In this document: positions 22,734 through 34,205 of the stretch, one piece after another
Layout of the letters: every line of letters begins with the position of its first letter
Position numbering within the stretch: position 1 is the stretch's first letter
Assembly: GCA_011799875.1 (NCBI GenBank)
Contig: CM022298.1
Span: forward strand, 192,222,423 to 192,286,422
Origin: Thinopyrum elongatum
Taxonomy: Eukaryota > Streptophyta > Magnoliopsida > Poales > Poaceae
Direction: 5' to 3'
DNA length: 64,000 nt
Notes under the pieces: generated by a model
Databases searched by the model: none
Seen by the model: the letters and a program-made list of their open reading frames with translations, nothing else
What the model was told of the DNA's origin: nothing
Translations under genes and position numbers: made by a program

Positions 22734-22809
22734 TAGCGACGTTGCCGGGGAGGATCAAGTCAAGATAGTCTCCTGTCAACTTTCCAATTTCTGGCGCCGT
22801 TGCCGGGGA
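22734..22809 (+). other. Duplicated primer binding site of element C
   Basis: Two tRNA-Asp-type sites lie 58 bp apart. The first (22734-22751) reads tagcgacgttgccgggga, with changes in its 5' part. The second (22792-22809) is the intact TGGCGCCGTTGCCGGGGA. Each is preceded by aatttc, so the block looks like a short tandem duplication. Only the second matches the tRNA 3' end fully, but the first is at the usual distance from the LTR. Confidence 0.75.
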
Positions 22810-22996
22810 GACATCATCATCTATCTGGTTCCTAATCACAAATCTCATCTCCTTGCAATTTACATAATTTGCCATTTGCCTCTCGTTTTCATCTCCCCCA
22901 CTTCACAAAAATTTGCCATTTTATTTGCCTTCTTTTTTGTTCGCCTTTTTCTCGTCAGATTTGTTTTTTGTTTGCAATCTTGTTTGTGTAATCACG

Positions 22997-25053
22997 ATGT
23001 CTCAAGAAAACACCAAATTGTGTGATTTTTCCAATACCAATAATAATGATTTTATTAGCACTCTGATTGCTCCTCCCGCCTCTAGTGCGGAATCTTGTGA
23101 TATTAATGCCGCTTCGTTGAATCTTGTTATGAAAGATCAATTTTTTGGTACTCCTAATGAGGATGTCGCGTCCCATCTAAACACATTCATAGAATTATGT
23201 GATATGCAAAAGAAAAAAGATGTGGACAATGATATTGTGAAGTTGAAATTATTTCCTTTCTCTTTGAGGGATCATGCAAAAATTTGGTTTTCTTCTTTAC
23301 CTCGCAATAGTATCGATTCTTGGGATAACTGCAAAGATGCTTTTATTACTAAGTATTTTCCGCCCGCGAAAATTATTTCTCTTAGAACTCAAATCATGAA
23401 TTTTAAGCAACTTGAGCATGAACATGTTGCACAATCTTGGGAAAGAATGAAGTTGATGCTAAGAAATTGTCCTACTCATGGTTTAAATCTTTGGATGATA
23501 ATACAAATTTTTATGCGGGATTGAATTTTGTTTCTAGAAATCTTTTAGATTCTGCTGCGGGTGGTACTTTTGTGGATATTACTTTGGGTGAAGCTACTAA
23601 ATTTCTTGATAATATTATGACAAATTATTCACAATGGCATACTGAAAGAGCACCTACTAGTAAAAAAGTTAATTCGGTTGAAGAAATTAGTATGTTGAGT
23701 GAAAAAGTTGATACTCTTATGAAATTGGTTACTAATAAAAGTGCTCCTATTGATCTTCATGATGTGCCTTTGTCTACTTTGATTGAGCAAAATAGTGATC
23801 CCATAGATGTGAATTTTGTCTCGCGAAACAATTTTAATAACAATGCTTATAGAGGTAATTTTAATCCTAGGCCTTTTCCTGGAAATTCCTCTAATAATTA
23901 TGGTAATTCCTATGGTAATTCTTCTGATAATAATAATAGGAACCCCTCTGATCTTGAGAATAATATTAAAAAATTTATCAATGCTCAAAAATCTTTCAAT
24001 ACTACGATAGAAGAAACGTTCAATAAGATTGATGATATGTCTAGGAGTATTGATAGAATTTCTCATGATGTAAAAAATCTCAAGATTAAAATTTTTCCAC
24101 CCAAGGTTGATATTAATGAGTCAATTAAAGCTTTGTATGTTTCTATGGATGAAAGTAAGAAAAGAACCGCTATGCTTAGAGCTAAAAGAGAATTTTAGAA
24201 AGAGCGTTTTCTAGTGATTGTTTTCATAAAAATGATGAAGATCTTAAAGTGATTGGTGTTTCTTCTATTGATTCCTTGTTTAGTAATATTAGACTTGATG
24301 ATAAAGGGACTGAAGAAGAGTCAACTTTAGCTAGAGGGCATCCCAATAATTCAGAGGGTGAAAATCTTGATGAGAAAATTGATAAAAGTGGGTTTGGAGA
24401 GGTCAAAACTTTAACTAGTGATGTGCCCACTCTTTTGGATTACAAAGACTTTAATTATGATAGTTGCTCTTTGATTGAATGTATTTCTTTGTTGCAATTG
24501 GTGATAAATTCACCTCATGCCTATGAACAAAATAAAGCTTTTTACTAAACATATCGTAGATGCCATGATGAAAGCGTTAGAAGAAAAGTTGGAATTAGAG
24601 ATTTCAATTCCTAGAAAATTACATGATGAATGGGAACCTACCATTAAAGTCAAGATTAAAAATTATGAGTGTTTTGCTTTATGTGATTTGGGTTCTAGTG
24701 TTTTCACAATTCCGAAATCTTTATGTGATGTGCTTGGTCTTACCGATATTGAAGAATGTTCTCTTAATTTGCACTTGGCGGATTCAACTATTAAAAAGCC
24801 TTTAGAAAGAATTAATGATGTTCTTATTCTTGCAAATAGGAATTATGTGCCCATAGATTTTACTGTTCTTGATATTGATTGCAATTTGTCTTGTCCAATT
24901 ATACTTGGTAGACCGTTTTTACGTACTATTGGTGCCGTGATTGATATGAAAGAAGGTAATATTAAATTTGAATTTCCACTAAGAAAGGGTATGGAACACT
25001 TCCCTAGAACAAGAATTAATCCACCGTATGAATCAATCATGAGGGCATCCTAG
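22997..25053 (+). pseudogene. Element C gag-protease polyprotein, frameshifted
   Basis: ATG at 22997 begins MSQENTKLCDFS. The gag core follows: VASHLNTFIELCDMQKKK, KLFPFSLRDHAKIWFSSLPR, DNCKDAFITKYFPPAKI. A single-base loss near 23505 moves to the next frame, with an Asn-rich region (NNYGNSYGNSSDNNNRN). A stop at 24196-24198 and another shift follow. A frame around KSGFGEVKTLTSDVPTLLDY leads to the protease-like domain (24517-25053) with FALCDLGSSVFTIPKSL and CPIILGRPFLRTIGAVIDM. Asp-Leu-Gly-Ser stands where the Asp-Ser/Thr-Gly active site belongs. It ends PPYESIMRAS without RT. It served as capsid and maturation protease; this copy is defective. Confidence 0.75.
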
Positions 25054-25738
25054 GGATCAAAAACTAAAGATGACAATACTTGAATCTATGCATGATGCCT
25101 AGCTAGGGGCATAAAACGATAGCGCTTGTTGGGAGGCAACCCAATGAATAAAATTTATCTTCGCCTTTTATTTTTGTTCTTGAGAGTTTGCACAATTATT
25201 CCTCTATTATGATTGTGTTTTTTATGTTTTAATTAGTGTTTGTGCCAAGTAAAGCCTTTGGGATAGCTTTGGTGATAGTTGATTTGATCCTGTTGAAAAA
25301 CAGAAACTTTTGCGTCTAGTAACACAGAAGCGACGAAAAATTCTGATTTTTTTACACAAGATTTATATACAAATTGCCTATGTTTTCCTAATGTTTCAGA
25401 AGTTTTGGAGTTACACAAGTATAAGAACAATTCACATCTTTACAGACTATTCTGTTTTTGACAAATTCTGTTTTCTTTGCATTGTGTGCTTATGTTGATG
25501 AATCTATGGATTGTATCGGGGGTATAAGCCATGGCAAAGTTATAATACAGTAGATATAATGCAATACCAAAATTTGAATGGGTTTGCAACAATATTTAAA
25601 GTAAAGGTTGGTTTTCCTATACTAACGGATCTCACGAAGGTTTTGTTAAGTTTTGTGTGATTGAAGTTTTCAAGTTTTGGGTGAGATCATGATGGATGAA
25701 GGAATAAGGAGTGAAAAGAGCCTAAGCTTGGGGATGCA
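25054..25738 (+). other. Element C 3' non-coding region
   Basis: No gene. It is homologous to 53917-54600 in E and 61560-62220 in F (shared landmark gcgcttgttgggaggcaacc). It ends at gcttggggatgc, where D inserted; the last five bases atgca are the left TSD. Confidence 0.75.
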
Positions 25739-26293
25739 TGTACCTAGGGTAGGGTCGTGGGCCTGACCTATATGCCCTACCCAAGGACACCACACAAGAG
25801 GCCAAGACCTACAAAGATAGAAAGAAGATACCGACTGGAGCCCTCATAGAGTGCAATCCACTCGGATATCCCAATTCCACTCGACCGTCATCATTCACTA
25901 GGAAGACAAGAATCCACTCGAAGGATAGAAGACTTAGAGCCACCCCTGAATGGCAACGGTCGGACATTCACTCCATCACCTTAAAGATCATTAAACGCGG
26001 GCGTTACCAGTAACGTACATGGCTTTATTCTCTCATTGAACCCCTGTGTAACTGAGGGTTGCGAGGGGTCGGTGTACTCTATATAAGCTACCCCTCCCCT
26101 CTTGCACAAGGGTTCGCACCCCCTGTAACTCAACACTCCCATCAACAAAGCCTCCAGGGCACCGAGACGTAGGGTTGTTACCTCCTCCGAGAGGGGCCTG
26201 AACTCGTAAACCCGAGTGTACAACCTCGCCGTAGCTAGGCACTGCCTCCTCCTACGTACCCCCATCTCTACTGTTAGATCCGTTCCCACGACA
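25739..26293 (+). repeat. 5' LTR of element D
   Basis: 555 bp from tgtacctagg to tcccacgaca. A TATA box (tatataa, 26080-26086) lies in context gtactctatataagct. The motif ccactcg/cgagtgg is repeated through it. The primer site follows two bases later. Confidence 0.88.
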
Positions 26294-26295
26294 GT

Positions 26296-26313
26296 TGGCG
26301 CCCACCATGGGGC
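26296..26313 (+). other. Primer binding site of element D
   Basis: tggcgcccaccatggggc begins two bases after the LTR. The TGGCGCCC start is the usual CCA-end complement of a tRNA. I do not assign the tRNA. Confidence 0.7.
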
Positions 26314-26363
26314 AGGCGTCTAAGCGACTTTCGACGAGGTTGCAATCTTCAATCTTCATCGAC

Positions 26364-28444
26364 ATGGTTTCCGATGGTGGATTGTCTCTGGGCCATGAGA
26401 TCCGTCGCTCACCTTCATCGCCGATGACTCGGCCTAGCTCCAGGAAGCTCCCCTCAATGTCGAGGCGCTCCCCATCTGCGGGGCGGCGCACTTTCACGTG
26501 AGTGCCTGCGGCGTCATCTTGCGGCAGCCGTCGACTCAGTATTGGTCGGCTCTGGTGGCATCTTCCCTCCCCGCTACTCGCCGTCGCAAGCGATCTGGTC
26601 GCTCGTGGCTCCAGCGGTGGGTGAAGCACGCGATGGCCCGTCAGTCGACCACTCCTCATATTGCGGCAATCAAGCCCGATGAATCTCTTTATGGATTGTT
26701 TGATCTGTCGATTGGCCACTCGGATACTCTCTTCGAGTGCGAAAGCAACGACCCCGCGGCAGAAGTCCTCATGGTTGGTTCCCAGCGTAGCCCGCCTGGA
26801 TTTCCCCATGGCGGGGGCGATAGCGGTGGTTCGTCGCGCGGCAATGATGAGTACTACCCTCAAGCCCTCACTGCGGAGCAGAGGGAAGAGCTGCAGCATA
26901 GGAACGATCAAGCTCTCCAGACCCCCATCGTTGGGGAGACCCCCGAGGCTCAGGCCTTGGAGGCTGCGCGCGTAGCCACTCTGGCTGAGCGTGCGCGCCT
27001 AGAGAATCTTCCGCAGGCACTCGACGACCGCGCCCACAGGCAACTTCCAAGTTCCAGTCGACGGCAGCGGCAGTTGTTCCCGACTGGACCTCGGGATGAG
27101 TGTCAGGTATACCGCACACCGATCCAAAATGTTGCAGCGGCTGCGTGTATTGCAGATTCAATCCAGCCATCCCGTTCTGAGGCTGGTAGAGGCCTACAGC
27201 AGATTCGGGCACTACTCAGGGTGGCTAGAGAGCAGAATTCGACTGTTTCCCAGTCGCGCAATAGGATTCACAGCAGATCCGTCAAGGCAGACACAGTTCA
27301 GTCGGCGCACAGCCCAAGATCGCCTCCGCGGCACGAAGATCATGGTTATCGCCAAGACCAGTACCTGGGTCGAGGCCACGGGCAGTTTGACCTCGATACC
27401 ATCGTGATGACCGCCGTTGAGTGCCTACGCCCCCTCCGAGGGGTGGTTCATACGCGCCCCGGCGGTATGATGATAGGCACCCGTACGGCGACGAGCGGAG
27501 GATTCCAGTCGACCCCCGGGAGCCCGGGTTTGATGCAAGGTCAGTCCTTGTTCAGGGCCTGGTTGACAGAGGTAGGGCTAACAGAGAAGGTTTGGACAGA
27601 GATCACCCGAGTGGGGGTAGAGCGTTCACCTCTGGGCCTGAGTGTTTCAGCAGAGCCATTCGAGCTGCTGAGATTCCTCCCAACTTCAGGTTGGCTGCAG
27701 GGGTGAGCAAGTTTACTGGCGAGTCAAAGCCAGACACATGGTTAGAGGATTACCGAGTGGCAGTGTAAATTGGTGGAGGCAATGACGAAGTGGCCATGAA
27801 GCACCTGCCCTTGATGCTTGAGGGCTCGGCCAGGGCATGGTTGAACCAGTTGGCCCCAGCTAGCATATACTGTTGGGAAGACTTTGCCTGAGTGTTTATC
27901 AAAACATTTGAAGGCACCTGCAAGCGACTAGCTGGACTAACTGAATTGCAGCACTGTGTCCAGAAGCCGAATGAGACCTTGAGGGATTATATCCAGCGGT
28001 GGACCACACTTCACCATGTGGTGGAAAATGTTTCTGAACACCAAGCAGTGTGCGCCTTTAAGGAAGGCGGTAGGTACAGAGAACTCATTCTGAAGTTTGG
28101 TCGCTTCGGGGCCATGACTCTGAACCGAATGATGGAGATAGCCACTCAGTATGCAAATGGCGAAGAAGAAGACCGACTCCGTAATGGCAAAGGGAAGGTC
28201 GTCGACCCTGACACTGGGGGGCAGGAATTCCAGTCGGAAACAGAAGCGCAAAGCTGAAGCCACAGGCCAGGCTGAAGCCGCGGTAGTGAATACCCAAGGA
28301 AAGTTCAAAGGAAAGCCCAAGGGGCAGTGGGTACCCAAAAAGATGAAGGATCAGTCGGGCCAGGACGTCCTGGACCTTTCGTGTGCCATTCACACGAAGA
28401 AAGATGAGGAGGGTAACCTGATTTTACCCAAACATACCACTTGA
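26364..28444 (+). pseudogene. Element D gag, broken
   Basis: The protein can be followed through three frames. It begins near MVSDGGLSLGHEIRRSPSS, shifts near 26500 to a frame with KPDESLYGLFDLSIGHSDTL and a Glu/Arg-rich region, and shifts again near 27420 to SKFTGESKPDTWLEDYRVAV. After a stop at 27766 come HLPLMLEGSARAWLNQLAP, another stop near 27889, then CVQKPNETLRDYIQRWTTLH and a basic C-terminus. This is the Tat-type capsid domain (retrotransposon gag family). At least two frameshifts and two stops are present. No CCHC knuckle is seen. Confidence 0.7.
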
Positions 28445-29344
28445 CAGTGCAGATTCCTCATTCAGCAGTTCCGTGAGGGTCAGCCGAGTGAGAAAGGCTC
28501 CGACAAGGATGAAGATGAAGAAAAGGCAGAAGATTACCCAAAAGTCAATGCTACTTTAGTGATTTTTGCTGATGTCGAGAGTAAAAGTCGACTGAAAGTC
28601 ATCAACCGAGAGGTGAACATGGTTGCTCCGGCAACTACGACGTACCTCAAGTGGTCAAAGACTCCCATCACCTTCGACCAGTCGGATCACCCAGCTCACG
28701 TTGCTACCCTCGGGCGGCAGGCTTTGGTGGTTGACCCAGTCATCGGAGGCACATGGTTACGTAAAGTTCTCATGGATGGTGGCAGTGGTTTGAACATTCT
28801 GTATGCTGAGACCCTCCAGGGGATGGGCATTCCGATGTCCCGACTCAGTGAAAGCAACATGCAGTTCCATGGAGTCATCCCAGGGAAGAAGGCGAAATCA
28901 CTCGGGTAGATTGCTTTGGATGTGGTTTTTGGTGATTCGAAGAATTTTCGCAAGGAAAAGTTGACGTTTGAAGTGGTGGATTTCCATAGTGCTTATCATG
29001 CTATTCTAGGCAGACCGGCGTACGCTCGTTTGATGGCCCGCCCATGTTACATGTACCTCAAACTGAAGATGCCCGGACCCAAAGGCGTGATTACCATCAC
29101 TGGAAATAGGCAGAGAGCTGAAGAATGTCTCCAGAAAGGATCCAAGATTGCTGATGAGCAGATGGCAGTGGTAGAGCTGGAAGAGTACAAGAAGAACGCT
29201 GATCCGAGTGATTTGCTCCGTTCCAAGAAGCCTGCTTCTGAATCCGCGTTTAAGTCGGCTGGCGAGACGAAACCAGTTCACATCCACCCGGAAGATCCCA
29301 CAGCTGCTCCGACCCACATCTCAACGACACTCGACAACAAATAG
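28445..29344 (+). pseudogene. Element D aspartic protease region
   Basis: Frame 28559-29344 with stops at 28907-28909 and 29342-29344. The protease motif is VLMDGGSGLNILYAETLQGM, preceded by YLKWSKTPITFDQSDHPAHV, followed by VVDFHSAYHAILGRPAYARL and MYLKLKMPGPKGVITITGNR. It would process the polyprotein. Bases 28445-28558 are an acidic Glu/Asp-rich link. Both stops are TAG. Confidence 0.78.
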
Positions 29345-30874
29345 GAATCCGCACTCATCCAGTTCCTCCATGAGAACTGGGACATCTTCGCATGGAAACC
29401 GTCAGACATGCCAAGTGTACCCAGAGGACTGGCTAAGCACCATTTGCGTGTCGACTCGAAGGCCAAACCTGTCAAAGAACACCTCCGTTGTTCCGCCGTG
29501 GAGAAGAGGAAGGCGATTGACAAGGAAGTGGCTCGGCTCCTGGCAGCCGAGTTCATACGCGAGATATACCACTCCGAGTGGCTCGCCAACGTCGTCATGG
29601 TCCCCAAGAAAGATAATTCACTCCGCATGTGCATTGACTTCAAGCATATCAATCGGGCCTGCCCGAAAGATCATTTTCCACTCCCTCGCATCGATCAAAT
29701 AGTCGACTCAACTGCGGGGTGTGAGCGTTTGTCTTTTCTTGATGCGTATTCCGGATACCATCAGATCCGACTGTATGGGCCAGATGAAATAAAAATGGCC
29801 TTCATCACCCTGTTCGGGTGTTTTTGCTATGTCACCATGCCATTCGGTCTCAAAAACGCTGGCGCCACATTCATGCGCATGATTCAGAAGTGCCTGCTCA
29901 CTCAGATCAGTCGGAATGTGGAGGCATATATGGATGATATTGTGGTTAAGTCACGTAAAGGTTCCGACCTGCTGACTGACCTCGCTGAAACCTTTGCCAA
30001 TTTGAGAAGGTATGACATTAAGCTGAATCCGTCCAAGTGCACATTCGGAGTACCCGGAGGCAAGCTACTCGGTTTCCTCGTTTCTGAACAAGGGATAGAT
30101 GCCAATCCCGAGAAGATCGGTGCAATTCTCCGAATGAAATGCCCTGTGCGTGTGCATGACGTTCAGAAGCTCACAGGTTGTCTCGCTGCACTGAGTCGGT
30201 TCATTTCACGTCTCGGTGAAAAGGCACTGCCTCTTTACCGACTGATGAAAAAGTCCGATAAGTTCGAGTGGACTCCCGAAGCCGAAGCAGCGTTTGTGGA
30301 GCTCAAAGCCCTGCTTTCCACCCAGCCGGTGCTTGCTGCTCCGAACAGCAAAGAGCCTCTAGTCTTATACATTGCAGCTACTGGTCAGGTTGTTAGCACA
30401 ATGCTCACCATGGAGCAAGAAGAAGAAGGCAAGACCTACAAAGTTCAACGGCCAGTGTACTATATCTCTGAAGTCTTGACTCCGTCCAAGCAGAGGTATC
30501 CACATTACCAGAAGCTTGTTTATGGAATTTACTTGACTGCGAAGAAAGTTGCACATTATTTCCAAGACCACTCGGTTTCAGTCGTCAGTGATGCTCCATT
30601 ATCTGAGATCATGAACAATCGAGATGCAACTGGTCGAGTGGCTAAGTGGGCAATCGAACTTCTCCCTTTGGATATCAAGTTCGAAGCGAAGAAGGCGATC
30701 AAATCTCAAGCGCTCGCAGATTTCTTGGCTGAATGGATCGAACAACAACAACTGACTCAAGTTCACTCGGAACACTGGACCATGCTCTTCGATGGGTCTA
30801 AAATATTGAATGGTTCTGGTGCCGGAGTGGTCCTGGTATCCCCAAGAGGTGATAAACTCAGTTATGTCCTCTAG
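29345..30874 (+). pseudogene. Element D reverse transcriptase and RNase H
   Basis: One open frame of about 500 codons carries the RT motifs in order: RMCIDFKHINRACPKDHFPL, LPRIDQIVDSTAGC, FLDAYSGYHQI, MPFGLKNAGATF, and the catalytic YMDD at 29927-29938 (YMDDIVVKS), then KLLGFLVSEQGI. The connection and first RNase H follow (VYYISEVLTPSKQRYPHYQK, with ALADFLAEW near 30720). All catalytic parts of RT are present. The frame ends at a TAG (30872-30874) in the middle of the second RNase H. RT copies element RNA in the particle; here it is cut off from functional gag and integrase. Confidence 0.85.
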
Positions 30875-31390
30875 ATTCACTTCGATTCCTCCAATAACGA
30901 AGCTGAGTATGAAGCACTCCTCTACGGGTTACGTATGGCTATCTCACTCGGCGTCCATCGCCTGATGGTCTACGGTGACTCGGATTTGGTGGTTAATCAG
31001 GTGATGAAGGAGTGGGACGTCAGAAACCCTGCCATGACTGGATACTGCAATGCAGTGAGGAAGTTGGAGAAAAAGTTTGAGGGTTTGGAGCTTCACCACA
31101 TTCCCCGAATCAAAAATCAAGCAGCTGATGACCTGGCAAAAATCGGTTCCACTCGAAAGCCTATCCCCAGCAACGTGTTTCTTGAGCATCTCCATTCCCC
31201 ATCAATACAAGAAGATCCTTTCACTAAGGAACCTCCCCAAGCGATAAGTCCTACTGATCCGACTGAGATCGAGGTCCCAGCAGTCATTGACCTGGTTATG
31301 GAGATCCTAGTAATCACCCCCGACTGGACAGTGCCGTACATTGCATATCTGCTCAGGCAGGAACTTCCAGAAGATGAAGTTGAAGCATGA
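30875..31390 (+). pseudogene. Element D second (archaeal-type) RNase H
   Basis: The domain begins before the TAG at 30872 with MLFDGSKILNGSGAGVVLVS (catalytic Asp in FDGS). It continues [20 protein letters not shown] (Glu) and [16 protein letters not shown] (Asp), ending [18 protein letters not shown]. An extra RNase H after the usual one is a hallmark of the Tat lineage. It is split by the stop and ends with TGA at 31388-31390. Confidence 0.82.
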
Positions 31391-31891
31391 CAGATTGTCC
31401 GCAGATCCAAGGCTTTCACTGACTATAGAGTTACACGCCCGAGATGAAGTTGAAGCACGACTCCGAACTGGTCTACTGACCGCACTCCTTTCTTCATGGT
31501 GTACGGAGCTGAAGCAGTGTTGCCTAGTGATCTCTTCCATAATTGACCTCGAGTGTAACTCTACTCAGAGGCTGAAGCAGAGCAAGCACGGCAGGACGCC
31601 GTTGATCTTTTGGAAGAAGAATGTGAGATGGCCCTGATGCGGTCGACTGTTTATCAGCAGGATCTTCGTCGATTCCATGCCAGGAATGTCAAAGGTCGAG
31701 TGTTTAAAGAAGGAGATCTCGTGCTCCGAGTGGACCAATAGCGACCTCACAAGCTTGCCCCCGCATGGGAAGGCCCCTTCATCATCACCAAGGTGCTGCA
31801 CAACGGGGCCTACCACCTCTACAACCTTGTGAAGAAGATCGACGAGCCACGCGCTTGGAATGCAGATATTCTCCGTCGATTTTATATCTAG
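31391..31891 (+). pseudogene. Element D integrase, core deleted
   Basis: A few residues of the N-terminus remain (QIVRRSKAFT), followed at once by a shifted TPFFMVYGAEAVLPSD, then AEQARQDAVDLLEEECEMAL and the C-terminal RVFKEGDLVLRV, KLAPAWEGPFIITKVL. The HHCC zinc domain and the DDE catalytic core are missing. Stops lie near 31545 and 31738. A 16-bp direct repeat, agatgaagttgaagca, occurs at 31374-31389 and 31442-31457 beside the deletion scar. The product could not integrate DNA. Confidence 0.78.
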
Positions 31892-32050
31892 CACTCGGAT
31901 CATCGAGATGTAATAAGAGTACCTTTTTGTTTATCAAGACATGACTCCTGCAGTCCCATGATGATTTCTTTCGCATAAGCGTGTGTTCAAAACCCCCAAT
32001 GGGTGTCTTAGCTGCGAAACCTGTTTTCGCATAAGTTAAAAAACTACTTC
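31892..32050 (+). other. Element D post-pol link
   Basis: Short non-coding stretch with two diverged forerunners of the 71-bp repeat (tttcgcataag, ttagctgcgaa). No ORF. Confidence 0.6.
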
Positions 32051-32403
32051 GAGTGGAGAGCATCCCTCCCACTCGGGGGCTTAGCCGCGAACCAGTTTCA
32101 CCTAAGTTAAAAAACTACTCCGAGTGGAGAGCATCCCTCCCACTTGGGGGCTTAGCCATGAACCAGTTTCACCTAAGTTAAAAAACTACTCCGACTGGAG
32201 AGCATCCCTCCCACTCGGGGGCTTAGCCGCGAACCAGTTTTGCCTAAGTTAAAAAACTACTCCGAGTGGAGAGCATCCCTCCCACTTGGGGGCTTAGCCG
32301 CGAACCAGTTTCGCCTAAGTTAAAAAACTACTCCGAGTGGAGAGCATCCCTCCCACTCGGGGGATTAGCCGCGAACCAGTTTCGCCTAAGTTAAAAAACT
32401 ACT
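32051..32403 (+). repeat. 71-bp tandem array of element D, left part
   Basis: Units start with gagtggagagcatccctccc at 32051, 32122, 32193, 32264 and 32335, a constant 71-bp period. Each has cactcgggggcttag, which resembles the polypurine region before the 3' LTR (ttcgggggctaatg, 48007-48020). Element I inserted in the sixth unit, leaving TSD ctact. The array resumes at 39327. Confidence 0.9.
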
Positions 32404-33415
32404 TGTCGGGGACGAATCCGCGACCACCTATGGGACCCAGGGAAGGACCCCTTTACGTTCGGCAGGGAGAAACGGTCGCACGAAGAGCAAATCTAGCGAA
32501 GAACACGACAGTGCACGAGAGAGATTTACCCAGGTTCGGGCCGCACGGATGCGTAAAACCCTACTCCTGCTTTTTGGTTTATTATCTGTATGATTGTTCT
32601 AGCTCCAGGAGCGCTGCAGTACCGAGTAGCTGCGTACAATACTGGAGTTCTCCATCTCCCAGTTCTTCTTCCCTTTTCCACGTTGCCTATGGGCCTCCTT
32701 TTATACGCACAAAGGGGTCACCAACAGGTGGCAAACAGTAAAGGTAGAGGTGGAAAGTTGCTACAGTAAGGCCACTATTACCAGGATGACATGTCCTACC
32801 TACCACTGACGGCAGGGGACAAGGGCATTAAATGCCCATGCCTTTGCTGTCCACATACATGTACCCGGACATCTTGGACGTGGGAAAAGCCTATCCCACC
32901 TGCTCCTGCACCGCTAGCTACAGTGTACCGCCGTCTACACAGTGCCCTGCCACACACGCTTGGAAGGACCCAGAGCGCCACGCTGGTAGAGGCACCGGAG
33001 CAGCACAGTAGCATAGTGGTACAGTAACGCTTGCCGCGGCAAGACCTTGCCGCACCTGACAGCTTGCCGCAGCCCATAGTTTGCCGCGCAAGGTAACTTG
33101 CCGGGGCAAGTACCTTGCCGCAGCCGCTATCTTGCCGCAGCCAATACCTTGCCGCAGCCAATGACTTGCCGGGGCAAGTACCTTGCCGCGGCAAGTACTC
33201 TGCTACAGCAATGCCCAGGCTGGGCCTCAGCTGTCCCTCCCGGCAAGCTCCTCTTGCCGGGGCCTTAACTCTTGCTTTGTATACTTTGTTCTTGAATGGC
33301 TTAATAATCTTGAGCTTCTCTCTGGCTGTCCTCCCACAAGCCTGGCCGCGGGATGCTACTACTGCCCGTGCACAAGTACGGGGTACTAGGGTACCCCTAT
33401 TCTAGTACACCGACA
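32404..33415 (-). repeat. 3' LTR of element I
   Basis: 1012 bp from tgtcggggac to tacaccgaca. On the minus strand a TATA box (tataaa at 32699-32704) in cgtataaaaggagg. The part 33030-33200 is packed with TTGCCGC/GCGGCAA motifs. A purine-rich tract (gggcctgg...cccgggggctcc on the minus strand) adjoins at 33416. Confidence 0.92.
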
Positions 33416-33786
33416 GGAGCCCCCGGGCCTGGGCCACACAAGGTGCCGGGCGTTGTTGGGCCAGGCCCAAACAGTGCACGGGCACGCGTGGCTGGGATAA
33501 GCCGAAACGTCCCTATGCTGTTTAATTGCACGCCCTCCCACGCGTCGCGCGTTGAATGCGGAGCGTGGGAAGCGTGCGCAGCTATCTCGAATGACGAAGG
33601 GGCGGATGGTTCCGCATATTTCCCCATAAAAGGAGGGACCTGCAGAAGCACTCACACACCCCTCTCACCATTCTCGATCTCCAAATCTCCGCCTTCTTCT
33701 TCCTCCGCTCTAAAACAAAGCGGTTTCCCAATCCTCCGCCACCGCGCGCGTCTGCATCTCCCTCGGTCCTCAGCTCCGCCTTCGCC
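33416..33786 (+). promoter_or_regulatory. Promoter and leader of the antisense ORF in element I
   Basis: A plus-strand TATA-type sequence cataaaagg (33625-33633) lies 150 bp before the ATG of the antisense ORF, followed by a CT-rich leader (ccttcttcttcctccgctc) typical of plant genes. Bases 33416-33431 are the polypurine tract of I read on the minus strand. Promoter call is inference from sequence layout. Confidence 0.5.
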
Positions 33787-34205
33787 ATGCCTCCCAAAGG
33801 AGAAAAGGGGAAGATGGGGAAGTCCTCAAGGACGGAGACCCAGGCGCAGTTGAAGAGGCAGAAGTACGCGCTCTTCGCTCCGACGCTCACGGGGGCGGAT
33901 CTGAAGGCCAAGTTCCAAGGCATGTGGGCCGCGAGGACCAAGGCGCATCCGGCCACCCGCGTTCGCCCAGCCACCGACGAGAGCGAAGTGAGCAAGTACC
34001 CCTTCTTCGCTTGCTACTTTTGGTGCGGGCTCTGCCCACCGTACTCGGATTTCTTTAGCGACGTCATGTACACCTTCAACCTCCGTCTGCTGGATCTCAC
34101 ACCGAATGCCGTATCCACCATGGCAATATTTGCGCATCTGTGCGAGAACTTCGTCGGCGTCGCACCCAACACTGCGCTGTTCAGGCATTACTTCACTCCC
34201 CGTGC
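33787..34205 (+). pseudogene. Antisense ORF of element I (Transposase_28/putative gypsy-type family), truncated
   Basis: ATG at 33787 in context gccatgcctccc. The product begins MPPKGEKGKMGKSSRTETQA, a basic start, then ALFAPTLTGADLKAKFQGMW and the family core PYSDFFSDVMYTFNLRLLDL, AIFAHLCENFVGVAPNTALF, ending RHYFTPRAEKG. This protein is encoded opposite to gag-pol in Tat-lineage elements; its function is unknown. After about 140 codons the plus-strand frame runs into the antisense of RT, so the C-terminal two thirds are deleted. Confidence 0.7.

Noticed and set aside
22734..22809. tRNA gene fragment
   Set aside because: Only the 18 bases complementary to a tRNA 3' end are present, as expected for a primer binding site; no cloverleaf.
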